Of a stretch of 64,000 nucleotides of DNA, positions 31,780 through 42,973 are shown in pieces; position 1 is the stretch's first letter, and each line of letters opens with the position of its first letter. Under the pieces are notes generated by a model. It saw only the letters and a list, made by a program, of their open reading frames with translations, was not told the DNA's origin and searched no databases. Position numbers and translations under genes: made by a program. This stretch comes from Ischnura elegans. Its lineage: Eukaryota > Arthropoda > Insecta > Odonata > Coenagrionidae. The DNA is taken from the NCBI RefSeq assembly GCF_921293095.1, contig NC_060258.1:8136607-8200606 (forward strand), given 5' to 3'.

Positions 31780-34700
31780 TTATAAGACTTGGAGCAGAAG
31801 CCACACAGCGTATCATCAGATGAGATTTCCCCATTTTCAATATTGCCGTCCCTATCTGAAGATGACTCATATAAGTTTCTGCAAGTTCCTTTCATGTTCC
31901 TAATATTTTGTTTCTTCAGCCGTTGCTTTGTTTCTTCTATTATATCTGGAGAAGTAAGTATTTGAGCAGTTTGCTTTCTTGACTTTTTCACATTGACTTT
32001 CATTATTTTTTCTGGTGTAGGTAGTAAATTATGGAAAGACCTACCCAAAGTATTTGACGATTCCTCAGATGTTGAAGTCGAGGATTGGCTTTCTTCAAAG
32101 GGACTGGCAGTTAATTTTTGATCGGAAGATGGATTTTTCGAAAAAGGAGTTGATGCACCTTGTGGTGCGTGTGAGCTTCCGAGATTAGAAGGATGAAGAT
32201 CTAACTCCGTCAGGACACCCGGATTCAGAGGGAATATTCCTGTTGATCGGAATCCATTTTCAGCGTTGCCAATTGTTGCGGCTTTGCTCCATGCATTTCG
32301 AAAAAGCCGACCAAAATTAAATTTAGTTATCTTTCTATCCCCCTTACAAGCTGTCATATACGCATCTGTTTCAATATCATAATATGTCTTTAATGGTTTA
32401 AAAAAAGACCTGTCCAGTGGTTGCAACCTTTGTGTAGTGTGGCTGGGTAGTGATAAGAGAGTGATCTCATTCTTTTCACAGAACAGTAGAACAGGAAGAG
32501 TCTTATGTGATGCGTGGCCATCGAGGACTAGAATGCATCGGCCAGGAATCCTGTTTGCTTGAAAGTGCTTTAGCCACTCCAAAAAAAGATCCTCATTTAT
32601 CCACCCTGAATCGGACATAAAAATTTTAGATCCCAACGGAAATCCATCCCATTCTTTGTGGAAAATTTTCCCCTTAAAAATTACAAAAGGTGGTATGTAA
32701 TGTCCACATGCATTGCAGCACGCAACAACTGTCACCAATTCCCCCCTTTCCACAGACGTCTGTTTTATGACTACCTTAGATCCTGTTCTTCCAACAATCT
32801 TTTGGGTTTGGCGATTATTTAATACACATCCCGTTTCGTCAACGTTGTATATGAGGTGGGGCCTATCCATAACTCCAGCCTCGGCCATCGAAGTAGTTAA
32901 CTTTGAAAAAAAATCGTCTACATCTTCCTTATTTAAACCCTCAGCTCGAGCCACTGACAAACCTTCGGGTTTTCGAAGACTTAAAGGATGCCTAGATATA
33001 AAATTCAAGAACCAATCCTTGCCAGCTCGTTTTTTTAACGCACAGAAATTGTTTTTTATGTTGTTTTCAATGGAAAATTCATATGCCACCTTCATGACAT
33101 CATCTCTTGTCAATCCGAACCCAATTTCACATAACCTAAGTATTCTTCTAAATAATGCTTCCTCTTCTTCCACTGAGAAGACATTTTGCCCCCCTCTTGT
33201 CTTCAATTTTTCCGTGTCCGCACTATCCTACGATAGAGATAGGTACGGGGAACATGGAAAAGTTCGGCAGAATGCCTCATGCTTCTTCCCTCTCTGAAAG
33301 CTTTCAGCGCCATTCTCATATCCTCCTCTGACCATGTCTGTTCCGTTTTTCGCCGGTACTTCCCCATCTTAATCCAAAAGGAAAATCATTAACGGTAAGC
33401 GAAAATTATCACTTTCATAAATACGTTTTAAATTAAATTTTGCTAATGTTACGCTATCAAAAAGAGGTTGTAAGGCGTTCCACAACTAATCCGGTCGCCA
33501 TGTATAATATTTAATACTTTGGCAATCCCTCTATCACGTACATTATATCACCTCCCTTTCTTTCAGATTAACCATAGACCACTGAGTAATGTAGAATGAA
33601 TGTAGTTAGGGAAATGTGAATTATTAACTATAAATTTCCATCACGAAATGCGTATGTTTTGTAATATTGTTTCAGCGAATAATTGGTTAAAATATATGGA
33701 GCACTACACAACAAATGTTACATCAAACGAAGGTAGCTTACCTCTCGCTCAGCCTGTAAATCGTGCTCCTCGCAGTAATAATTCCCCTCTATGACGGGGA
33801 AAATCTCTTCCCCCTCCTCGTTTTACGTAGTAAATATCTATAACGTGATATAGAATGTCATTATAATAGGTTTGTTCCATTAAACTTCTAATAATACTTC
33901 AATAAAAGAGTATGGCCTAAAAATATATTTTTAGCCACTTTCCCTCGAACATTCTTATAAACATTTGATGTTATTAATGTAAAAAATTAAGTTTAATTAA
34001 GAAATTTATCAATATTAGTTGTATATCTACTTACTTTTCGGTAGCAGAAGGAGGTTTTCCAAATGCCTGTTGAGTATAACTGTTTCGATGCTTCACCCTC
34101 GACCAGCGGCTTGGAACTGAACTACTGCGCGTGCTGGTCCTTTTCACCCGACTGAGTAATATGATTTTGTATCATTTTTGGTAACTCCGATATTCATACA
34201 AGGCTCAAAAAACTAACCTAATGTCGGAGCTATGGTATTAAATTTCCTTTCAGGAAAGAAAAACTTGAAATCTGAGTAAGTGCTACTATGTCACCTTACT
34301 TTGAACATATACGAGGTTTTCTAAATATCCAATTTCACACCTCTCTCTTATGGCAGGCTTCCATTCGACTGAGTATCATATGCTTATATTCAGTCGTCGA
34401 GTTCTCGTTTTCACTCTGGTAGAAGGACAAGATTACAAAGAAGCAATGCCTGAAGCGTAGTCATTCTTCTGTGATACCGTTTCGGGTCTGAGCGCACTTT
34501 TTGAAAAGCGTTCCCATTCACCCGCTGGTCCGATTCACCCCCCTTTCACCTAAGTTCGGAAAGTTTCCTTCTTTTTATAGGGGAATAATAATCCTTACTT
34601 AAGCCAAGCGCTACCTGCTAGCTGGGTACCCGGCTACCTGCTAGCATCCTGCGTTGTATCAGCGCTCAAAGCTTCGCCCCAAGGTCACCTCATATGCCGA

Positions 34701-34902
34701 CAGCTGGAACCAGAAATACGTCACACGGACTTTTCCCATCATTCCTACATAGCCGTCGCGTTTTCGCGCGCTTGAATATTTTCACCTTACGTTTGTTCGC
34801 GGAAAATAGATGTCATTAAAAAATCTAAAAGCGTGAAATGCGTACTCCAGGAGTAATAATCTTTCGATGTAGGCAATAAAAAAATAATAGGAAACCACCC
34901 TA

Positions 34903-36181
34903 TTGATGAAGAAAATATTTGATTCTATTTTCCCATACAGGAAATGACGATGTTGACCCAAAGTTCTCCGACGATTCCCTCCGTCCCTCCGTTCGGAACG
35001 ACTTATCAAGTGTCAAAAGTCAAAGGGTCAACCAACGCCGAAATCTGAGGGCACCCTCAACAAATTATCATTAGCGCATCAAGGGCATGACGCATTTCTG
35101 AACGGCTTCGTGAAGGTCATTCGTTGGTACGGATTGCATGAAAGCGGGCGCTTTCCGAATCACGGTATAGTTTCACTATGGTTACCAGTCGTTTGTTGAT
35201 GTGCTTACCAGCAATTATTTTGACGATATTTGCCCGCCCGGCAATCTTGACGTACACACTATGTGAGTAAAAATTTCATTTTTCATAGTTATTACGCTTA
35301 TGCGAAATGTTGTGTAGGTGCTATAATTACCGTGCTAACGGTGTCGATTCCTTATTATGAAAGGAATGTGCAGTGCATATACCAAGCATGTGTATGTTCA
35401 GGGAAGCTGTGACTCAATGTAGACCATTTCCTCCTCGAAGGACGCTGATGTAATTTTTATAATATCGTCTCCGGTGTGTGTGTGAATTGATTTGTTACAT
35501 TTTTGTCCGTTAAATGTCCGTACACCCAGGAAATATCTTTTGATGTAATAAGACTGTACTGCCTGCTATCAGTTGAAATATGTTTTTGATAAAAATAGTT
35601 ACATTGTAGCTCGACATGAAATTTAGTGTTTTAAATGTTGACAATTGATTCCCACGTATCGTAAGTTCTGGAAAGAATTTGATTGTACTTGAATGCACTT
35701 TTATTTGTGTTATTTTCCTGTCGAAATGGACACCTACTCGCGAATATAAATTGCTTACTATTCAACTATACCGAAACTCTAGCGACGAGAGAAATTCCTG
35801 CTTCTTTGCATTGGTACGTCATCGGCAGAGATGAGTTTCACCTATGATAAGTTCAGATGGCACTGGCGTCGCCAGCTCAGCATTTTCCTCGTTAAATTAA
35901 AATCACTACAATACATTCTCTTTCGATTCAATTCTTATTTAAGTGTATTATATTCGCCTAGAAACGTCTTTCACAGCTTAAGTACGATGTTAATATATTT
36001 CTATCCTTTTTGGTACCTGCTACACACCAAATAACTGATTCTGAGGATTAATGGGATAGTATCAACGGTATTATATGTGGAAGTAAGACCCACCAAGGTC
36101 TTAGGGCAGTAGGGTTACGACAGGTTGATGCGCATAAATTAATGCCGAAGTTAAAAAGACAAGATTAATATTTATTGATAA
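34903..36181. other. Unassigned AT-rich sequence
   Basis: No coding or repeat signal was recognised across this stretch. Confidence 0.5.
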
Positions 36182-37335
36182 AAGGGTAGTTTCCTTCATC
36201 AAAGAAAACGAAAGGCATTGTTATTCGTTACCCACCAAGGGCCCCCGCGCACTGGCAACTTTTTCAAAGCAACTTTTTAGTTGCTTTATGGAAGTTCAAA
36301 TGAAACACACGGCATTGACTGTGGCCCCGCGAAGAAAATTTCAAAGTTTTTTACGTTTCTTTGCATTTTAATACCGGTGATTGTATAATAAACGTTATTA
36401 TTCGACCTATGTTGCTTACCTCGACTATTTCGTACATGACTGGTGCTGAATCGGCTGAAAAAATCATAAAAATCACGACATTTATCGCCGAAATAGCGTA
36501 AAAAGAGGGTATGTGTTGAGGGTTGCCTACGCTTAACATAAACGGCCCTGGTGCAACCGTAGGATGTCAACCTGCATGAACAAAATTTTTTCTCTGTTCA
36601 TTTGGTACGTCGGGCTACATTTTGTAATATGTCGAACTTTGACTTTCGAAAAAATTTGTTTGATGACCGCCCCTACTGTACCCAAAACATTTTGTTCCTT
36701 TGCTTATTTTTTCGCTGTCTCAAAATGAACGCAACAACACAACTTGCCTTCACGAGATCCATTGTAAACTGAGCTGAGGGGCAACTATTTAATCGCCAGT
36801 GCGCGGTAGCGAGCAACTCTTCGGTGAGTAAATTGTTTAGTTGCCGGTGATTAAAGTTGCCAGTGCGCGGGGGCCCTTAGTGAATTCATAATATACAAAT
36901 TATTTCGTTTTAGAAATCCCAGTTTATACGAATGGCAATGGTCAATATTAACCTCATTTGAAAAAAGCCAGATTGGCGCCCATGCGATGCCACTCCACGT
37001 GACGTCACAGGGACCTAGTTTCTATACGAGAAGATAGGGGTTTCACATCGTCTGAGATTACCAATGCATGCATGAAGCACAGAGCTCAGGGAAACATCTC
37101 TTAATAATCACCTATTAAAACTGGCTAGGGTCGGAAAGTTTCCTTCGTTTGAAAGGGTATTAATAATCCTTATTTAAGCCAAGCGCTACCTGCTAGCATC
37201 CTGCATCGTACCAGCGCTCAGAGCCTCGCCCCAAGGTCACCTCACTTGCGGGAGCGGGAACCAGAATGATGTCGCACGAGTTTATCCCATCATTCATACT
37301 TAGCGTATACGCATTTTTGCGCGCTTGAAAATTTT
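36182..37335 (-). mobile_element. MITE family A, copy 5 (reverse), joined head-to-head with copy 6
   Basis: This reverse copy ends inside its own left region at CTTGAAAATTTT, where a forward copy begins. It is interrupted by the GC-tipped element at 36239-36876. TGACGTCA remains at its usual place. Confidence 0.8.
36239..36876. mobile_element. PIF/Harbinger-like MITE with GGGCCCCCGCGCACTGGC tips
   Basis: The 638-bp element has inverted ends GGGCCCCCGCGCACTGGCAA. It is inserted in the CCACCATTAGTG segment of a family A copy. The right flank is TTA; the left looks like a TTA that has lost two bases. This suits a 3-bp TWA duplication but does not prove it. It has no coding capacity. Confidence 0.65.
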
Positions 37336-37976
37336 TATTGCCTAAATCGAAAGATTAATATTCGTGGAGTATGTATTCCACGCTTTTAGATTTTTAAATG
37401 GCCATATCTATTTTTCCTGATTGAATGAAAAGTGCAAAATTTCATGCGCGTGAAAACGCGACGGATAAGTAGGAATTCTGGGAAAAGCGAGTGTGACGTC
37501 GTTCTGGTTCCCGCTGCCGCATGTGAGGTGACCTTGGAGCGAGGCTTTGAGCGTTGATACGACGCAGGATGCTAGCAGGTAGCAGAGTACCCTGCTAGCT
37601 GGTAGCGCTTGGCTTAAATAAGGATTATTAATACCCTATCAAACTGAAGATACTTTCCGACCATTGGCAGTTTTAATAGGAGATTATTAAGACAAGTTTC
37701 CCTGAGCTCTGTGCCTCATGCGTGTATTGGTAATCTCAGACGACGTAAAACTCCTCAGGACAACTCGTATAGAAGCTATGTCCCTGTGACGTCACGTGGA
37801 GTGGAATCGCATGGGTGCCAGTCTGGCCTTTATCAAATGAGAATAAAATTGACCATTAAAATTCGTCTAAACTGTCATTTCTAAAACAAAAAAAAATTAT
37901 ATTATGAATGCACTAATGGTGGGTAACGAATCGCAATCAATGCCTTTCGTTTTCTTTGATGAAGGAAACTACCCTA
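37336..37976 (+). mobile_element. MITE family A, copy 6 (forward)
   Basis: It lacks the outermost 30 bp of the left end and runs to CTACCCTA followed by TTA. Together with copy 5 it forms a composite palindrome with two right tips. Confidence 0.8.
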
Positions 37977-38144
37977 TTATCACGAAACAGGGACTATATT
38001 CAGAGGGGCACTATATTCGGTGAAATGTGGTATAGAGTATATAGCATAAATAGAATATTGTAAGATATTTAAAATCTTGGTATGCTCCGAAAGGACACAG
38101 TTGTCTCGTAATAATGAATTATATTTTCTATTTCCACGTTGCAG

Positions 38145-38377
38145 ATGATATAGCGAGCGATCGGGTGTGTACTCCCATGGGCAGGAGGGGTATTGTGGTA
38201 ACGCTAACTGGTCCACTGCTGGTGAAGGAGAGTGGACGTCTCCTTGGCAACTGGACCGGAGATCACAACTTCTCGTGTCGATGGGAAGTGGAGGCCAGGG
38301 GCCGCGGTGTAGGCGTTGTTGCCGTCATCCAGAGACTGCGCTTGCGTGAGCAAGAAGACTGCATCGACCACGTCAGG
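38145..38377 (+). CDS. Host gene exon a: N-terminal half of a CUB domain
   Basis: The acceptor CACGTTGCAG precedes the exon and the donor AGG/GTGAGT follows. It begins with two bases of a split codon (preceding exon outside or upstream) and ends in phase 0. The 77 encoded residues include the first three cysteines of a CUB domain (VC, FSCRW, EDCIDHV), and two N-glycosylation sequons (NWT, NFS). CUB domains are extracellular protein-interaction modules. The upstream gene part, with signal peptide and start codon, was not found in this window. Confidence 0.75.
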
Positions 38378-38439
38378 GTGAGTGCACTGCTGGCGTTGGG
38401 TGGTGTATGAAATCACGGACAGAGTTTGTTTCCGAAACG

Positions 38440-39335
38440 AGTATTATACACTCCACTCCTGATTATCAGGGCGGATGATGGGGAGAGACGGCGCGCATAA
38501 TCGGAAAACACGGATAATCCAAACTTTCCCTTTCACATCTTGTGATGGTCTTAATTTAATAAGAGGGATTTAGGTAAATAACCCTGCAAGAAACAGTACT
38601 CTGAACTAGCTAGTAAGCAAAATATACTAATGGTGCGTACGTCTAATGCCATTAAATGGATAGAATTCTGCTGAGGTTGAATTGCAAACATCCTTGACGG
38701 ATAACCCAAACTTTCTCTATAACGTCTTGTTATGTTCATAATTTACGTAAAACAAACAATATTTTATTATTTATGCAGTTATTCTGTTATTTTAGAGTGC
38801 TTCCAGGACTCATTGAGATCTTTCTTTGCGTGTTCGTGATCTTTTTAGCGGCGATAATGTTGTTGTACTCATATTATTACGGCTCCATGTAAGGCCTGGT
38901 TTTGAAAACCTCACATCCGTGGCTTTGTGATCTCGGATACAGAAAAGTGGCTTGCACGAATGCTTTAAAACCACTGCTCAACGTCGGAAACTACATTGCC
39001 AGGCACCATGCCACGTAATAGCGTCTCGGTCAAGTCGCCCGGGTTGCAACTGCTGCGGGACGTGTTTCCATGATCACGGAGCACGGTTGCGCACTACGAT
39101 GCTTGGAAAACGGGAACAAGGTGCTCCCGTGGATGCAGCTAGCGGACGATTGATTCCGTTGGACGATGGGGAATCTAACGGAAATAATAAGCCCGATACA
39201 TCCTAGTGATACCGATGATTTCACTTTTTGATAAAGATCGTGGAAAATATTGAGCGAGAGTGAATATCGTGCACGGATAATCCGCAACACGGATATTCTG
39301 AAGCCGGATAATCGGGAGTCTGGTTTACTTAGGAA
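38440..39335. mobile_element. Possible pogo/Tigger-like MITE in the first intron
   Basis: ACTCCTGATTATCAGG near 38456 and the inverted GGATAATCGGGAGTCTGG near 39310 resemble the ends of Tigger-type MITEs (ACTCCCGATTATCCGG). Internal GATAATCC words repeat. Target duplication was not resolved. Confidence 0.5.
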
Positions 39336-39638
39336 AACCAAAAATATTAATGTGCGGCTTCATAGCTGCATATCGGAGGCCCAGTTCCATCCTATCCTCA
39401 TAGCCGACGAGCTGTCCTGGCCAAACCGCTCATGCCATGAGATGTTAGTGCCATAATAACATACGAGATATTCGAGGGGATGAAAAGCCGAGGCGTGAAA
39501 TTAATTTTTTTTTAGCTGCTGATCTATCAAGATAAAATTTTTCCAGCTCTAATTTTAATTTGAGAGAAAAGTTGATATTTTCATGGAAATGCCCGTTTAC
39601 GAAGGCCCAGTAAAAATTGCGTCGGGAAAAGTGATGAA

Positions 39639-39916
39639 TAGGGTAGTTTCCTTCATCAAAGAAAACGAAAGGCATTAATTGCGATTCGTTACCCACCATT
39701 AGTGTATTCATAATACACAAATTATTTGGTTTTTAGAAATCGCAGTTTAGACGAATGGCAATGGTCAATTTTATCCTCATTTGAAAAAGCCCAGATTGGC
39801 GCCCATGCGATGCCACTCCACGTGACGTCACGGGGACCTAGTTTCTACACGAGAGGATAGGAGTTTTACATCGCCTGAGATTTACAATGCATGCATCAGG
39901 CACAGCTCAGGGAAAA
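39639..39916 (-). mobile_element. MITE family A, copy 7, truncated
   Basis: It starts TAGGGTAGTTTCC after GAA and stops after the CACAGCTCAGGG segment, at about 278 bp. TGACGTCA is kept. Confidence 0.8.
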
Positions 39917-40069
39917 CCCTGGATCAGTCCATCCTTACTGCTAATTGTCCTGACTGACCCCGCGCGTTATTCTGTTGTAGTCTTATTATTCCGTTTGATG
40001 TAGCAGGCTGATTACTTGAGATGTTATGAAGCTCAATACTTTTTTTTTATAAAATTCATATTTCTTTGT

Positions 40070-40500
40070 AAGTACTCTGCTTACATATTGAGATAAGGAT
40101 TCTATCTAGATTTCATACGTTTCATAATGTACACTGTATACATATTATATCTGTATAAAATACATTTAAATGTCCTCTTCCACGCAGATAATATCTAGAT
40201 ATTACACGCATTGTATCTGCTGCTATAATTTGATTTTCATATAGATTAAATTCGTTTAACTCGTCGAAAATCTGTATTTTATATATCATCAGACATATCT
40301 GATAGATGTCTGATGATCCCAGGTTACGCCGTAAGGATATTATTTGTATATTTTAAAAATTCTGGTATACATCAAGGACCATGGATCATCAGACATGCAT
40401 AACATATGTATAATATACAGATTTGCAAATCTGTGTACCGACTTATTTCGAAATCTTAAAAAATATACAGATATAATCCTTTCAGGGATATTTAACTGCA
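40070..40500. repeat. Dispersed AT-rich repeat related to 47557-47953
   Basis: Words such as GGATTCTATCTAGATTTCATACG and TGTCTGATGATCC recur at 47570-47900 in the same order. This copy lacks the clear GTAGCACCAAAAGG tips. Confidence 0.65.
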
Positions 40501-40595
40501 AATTTAGCAATAAAAATGTATAAACCTTCATTTTCAGACAGTTTTTTTTATTTTAAACAGGTATTTTCTTAGAAATTCCCATAAAACATCATGAT

Positions 40596-41492
40596 TAGAG
40601 ATACCTGAAAATCGCACTTTCATTTTTATTTTATTTTTCAATAAGTTTATCGCATTTTGTAGCGTCTATTTTTTATTTTCATAATGAGGTAGATGATTAT
40701 AAAATGTAGTAAAACAAAGTTATACGACAAAATACATAATATTTTAAATAACTACGCTGTTGAACAAAAATTAATTAAAGAATAAGATACGTAGTGGCAG
40801 AGGTGTATCTCTCCCGCGCTCACATGTAGTTCGCGGCCTCGTAGGATCCCAGCCAACTAGCAGCTGGCCAGTCGCACACATGCTTTAAGTGGTGAGTGTC
40901 GGCGGAGCATTTAAAACTGCGCTTGGAACAAAATGTACGAATTTTGCCGTCGAAAAGGCAAATTTGCGTAAAAACATCATAAAAGTCCAGTCATCGCATC
41001 TATGTCGCATTTATTTGCGCCACTGCATCCAAATCGCATTTGCGGTTTTCACGCATCTCTAAAAAAATAAGGCATTTAATGAGATAAAAGTGAAAGTAAA
41101 CGAATCCAACGGTTACAGTCGAAGTTAAGATAGATACAATATGTACGCTCAATGGGTGCTTTTAGAAACGAAGGTACTATACTTATGGGAAATTAAAATA
41201 ACTATATGAAATTTTGGGCAGTTACATACCTTTATGCGCGTGTAAATTATAATTGAAAGTAAGTTTTACTTAAGAAGATGTATTGTTTTAAATTCATATC
41301 GATAATTGCTGTTTTATCGCATGCTATAGGCGCAGCGAGGGGGGGAGGTTTAGGTGTAGAAACCCCCCCTCCAGAGCTCGATCCAAATCCCATCCATCCA
41401 TCCATCCATCCCATTCCATCAATTTCGCATTTATTCGCGCACATCGCATCTATGAACGCATTTATCGCATTTGCGATATTCACGCATCTATA
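40596..41492. mobile_element. hAT element in intron, 8-bp duplication ATCATGAT
   Basis: The left end is TAGAGATACCTGAAAATCGCA. The right end, read inverted, is TATAGATGCGTGAATATCGCA. ATCATGAT occurs at 40588-40595 and 41493-41500. A second right-end-like sequence ends at 41061, so another copy may be nested inside. A (CATC)n run lies at 41394-41413. The element ends 33 bp before exon b. Fragments of the family recur at 46880-46975 and 53175-53500. Confidence 0.75.
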
Positions 41493-41525
41493 ATCATGAT
41501 ATATAATGTAAGTTTTTTTTTCCAG

Positions 41526-41835
41526 TTCCAAGAGTACGGGACGTCGGACTCCACCGAGCACATTTGCGGCTCGATGCTGTTCGGCGATCCCACGAACCGA
41601 GATCTCAACTTTCCCTCCCCTACCATCCCTCCCCTCCTGTCCACCACCCCTCCCACGACACCACCATCCTCTGGCCCCTCCCACTTCATGAACATAACCA
41701 AGTGGCGCGTTCTCGCATCCCGAGGCGCCGCCATCGACCCTGAAGGCGAGCTCAAGACGTACATATACGTGGCCAACCGGGCCTTTGAGGGAGACGACAC
41801 GCTCCAGATGGTCGTGGCCTACACTTCCTTCCTAG
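41526..41835 (+). CDS. Host gene exon b: C-terminal half of the CUB domain
   Basis: A poly-T tract and TTCCAG acceptor precede the exon and CTAG/GTGAGT follows. It enters in phase 0, matching exon a, and leaves one base. It supplies the fourth CUB cysteine (HICGS). It carries an unusual Pro/Thr-rich loop of about 20 residues and an NIT sequon, then ends in a beta-rich segment (ELKTYIYVANRAF, LQMVVAYTSF). In-frame joining with exon a gives the CUB spacing CIDHV, then F, then CG. The 3' half was duplicated downstream. Confidence 0.75.
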
Positions 41836-42973
41836 GTGAGTAAAGAGAAGTCACGATGAAAAGAAAGTACTGTAAAACCTCTACAGTGAAATGCCTGAAC
41901 AAAATAACAAAATCCTACGAACTGCGAACTTCGTTCGTTAAATTGAAATTTCGTTACAATGAAATGTGCGAAAAATATCGTACGGAACTCATATGAATGA
42001 AATAACGTCAAAAAACGCATAATGAAACATCCGAAATACATATTTTGGCGCGTTCTCGCATCGCGAGGCGCCACCATCGACCCCAAAGGCGAGCTCAAGA
42101 CGTACATGTACATTAGGGTGGGCCGAAAAAAGGTTTTTTTTTTCCTGATCAAATTTGCCCTGTGCGGGAAAGTTGCGAAATGATATAAGGATCTCGCACA
42201 CAAAATTTTTTTCAAATCGGATAATATTAACCACTGCCGCCCGAGCTCTAAAGTTTAAAATTTTGCGAAAAATCAGGCTGATTTCAGAATCAAACGGCTA
42301 TGAAGACGAATTTTATGAAAATACGGAATAATGGATAATATCAAAGAGTGGATTCATGTTTATAGTTTATGAAAATGAAATTTGAAGTTTTGTTGACAAA
42401 ATCTATGGTTAAAAAAATGACTATGAATTAACAACAAAATTAGAGTATAGACCACCCGCACAACACAACTCATTTTTGCCTACATTTCTAAAACTCCATT
42501 TTCGGGGCTACATTGCAGGTAAAATAATACTTATTTCCATTGAATTTCATTTCTTATCAAATAAGTCATCATAGGGCAATAAATAATCCCACTTAAAGTA
42601 ATAATAAGGTAAATTATTGGAAATTAACACCAATTCATAATGACGGATAACGTACCTGGGGAGCTATTTTCAACAAGGAATTCAGCCAAGGCTTAGAAAA
42701 AACAGAACCTGAACACCAAGCATTTCACTAAGTAGCTCTCTGCTAGTTTCGTAAAGAAACTACCCAGAACTCACCACGAGGAAGAGGCTACCATCGAGTT
42801 CCACACCCTTACCCCCCTGCCAACCTTCCGAAGGACACGATTGTGAAGACTCTTAGGTTACTCTGAGAAAATTATTCTATTCTATTATTATTATTATGAT
42901 CCGTCTCTTATGCACGATAATGCCCATCCATGCCTGCGTTCTGTACTGCACACGGATTTTGATGCTAACATTA

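Larger units (their letters stand above)
29242..33367 (-). pseudogene. pogo-like transposase with CENP-B/Psq-type HTH, DDE and PHD finger; interrupted
   Basis: The gene starts at the ATG at 33367. It encodes a pogo-type N-terminal helix-turn-helix (residues about 10-50) and then a DDE_1-like catalytic core: NVDETG, then LVLDGHASH and LQPLDRSF, with 35 residues between the last two Asp residues. A Ser-rich linker and a C-terminal PHD-like finger follow (CGFCSKSY... DWIKCMECNCWYHELC). There are two lesions. One is a one-base frameshift between 33205 and 33230, after the helix-turn-helix. The other is a 2,417-bp insertion (29363-31779) inside the PHD finger; removing it keeps the frame open to the stop at 29242. 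The intact family protein would be about 569 residues. Confidence 0.85.
28808..34550 (-). mobile_element. pogo/Tigger-like DNA transposon with PHD-finger transposase
   Basis: Its 24-bp TIRs (GGGTAAAGGGGGGTGAATCG and, from the other end, GGTGAAAGGGGGGTGAATCG) are flanked by TA on both sides, the Tc1/mariner target duplication. The span is 5,743 bp including a 2,417-bp foreign insertion, so the element itself is about 3.3 kb. It carries one transposase gene on the minus strand. Confidence 0.85.
28500..34902 (-). mobile_element. MITE family A, copy 4, split by a pogo-like transposon
   Basis: The two halves (28500-28805 and 34553-34902) form one reverse-orientation copy when the 5.7-kb pogo-like element is removed. 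The right end CCACCCTA is followed by TTG. Confidence 0.8.

Noticed and set aside
32713..33297. 194-residue plus-strand frame
   Set aside because: Antisense of the pogo-like transposase.
41247..41684. 145-residue minus-strand frame with Gly-rich start
   Set aside because: It is the antisense of host exon b and its intron; the plus strand has splice signals and CUB motifs.
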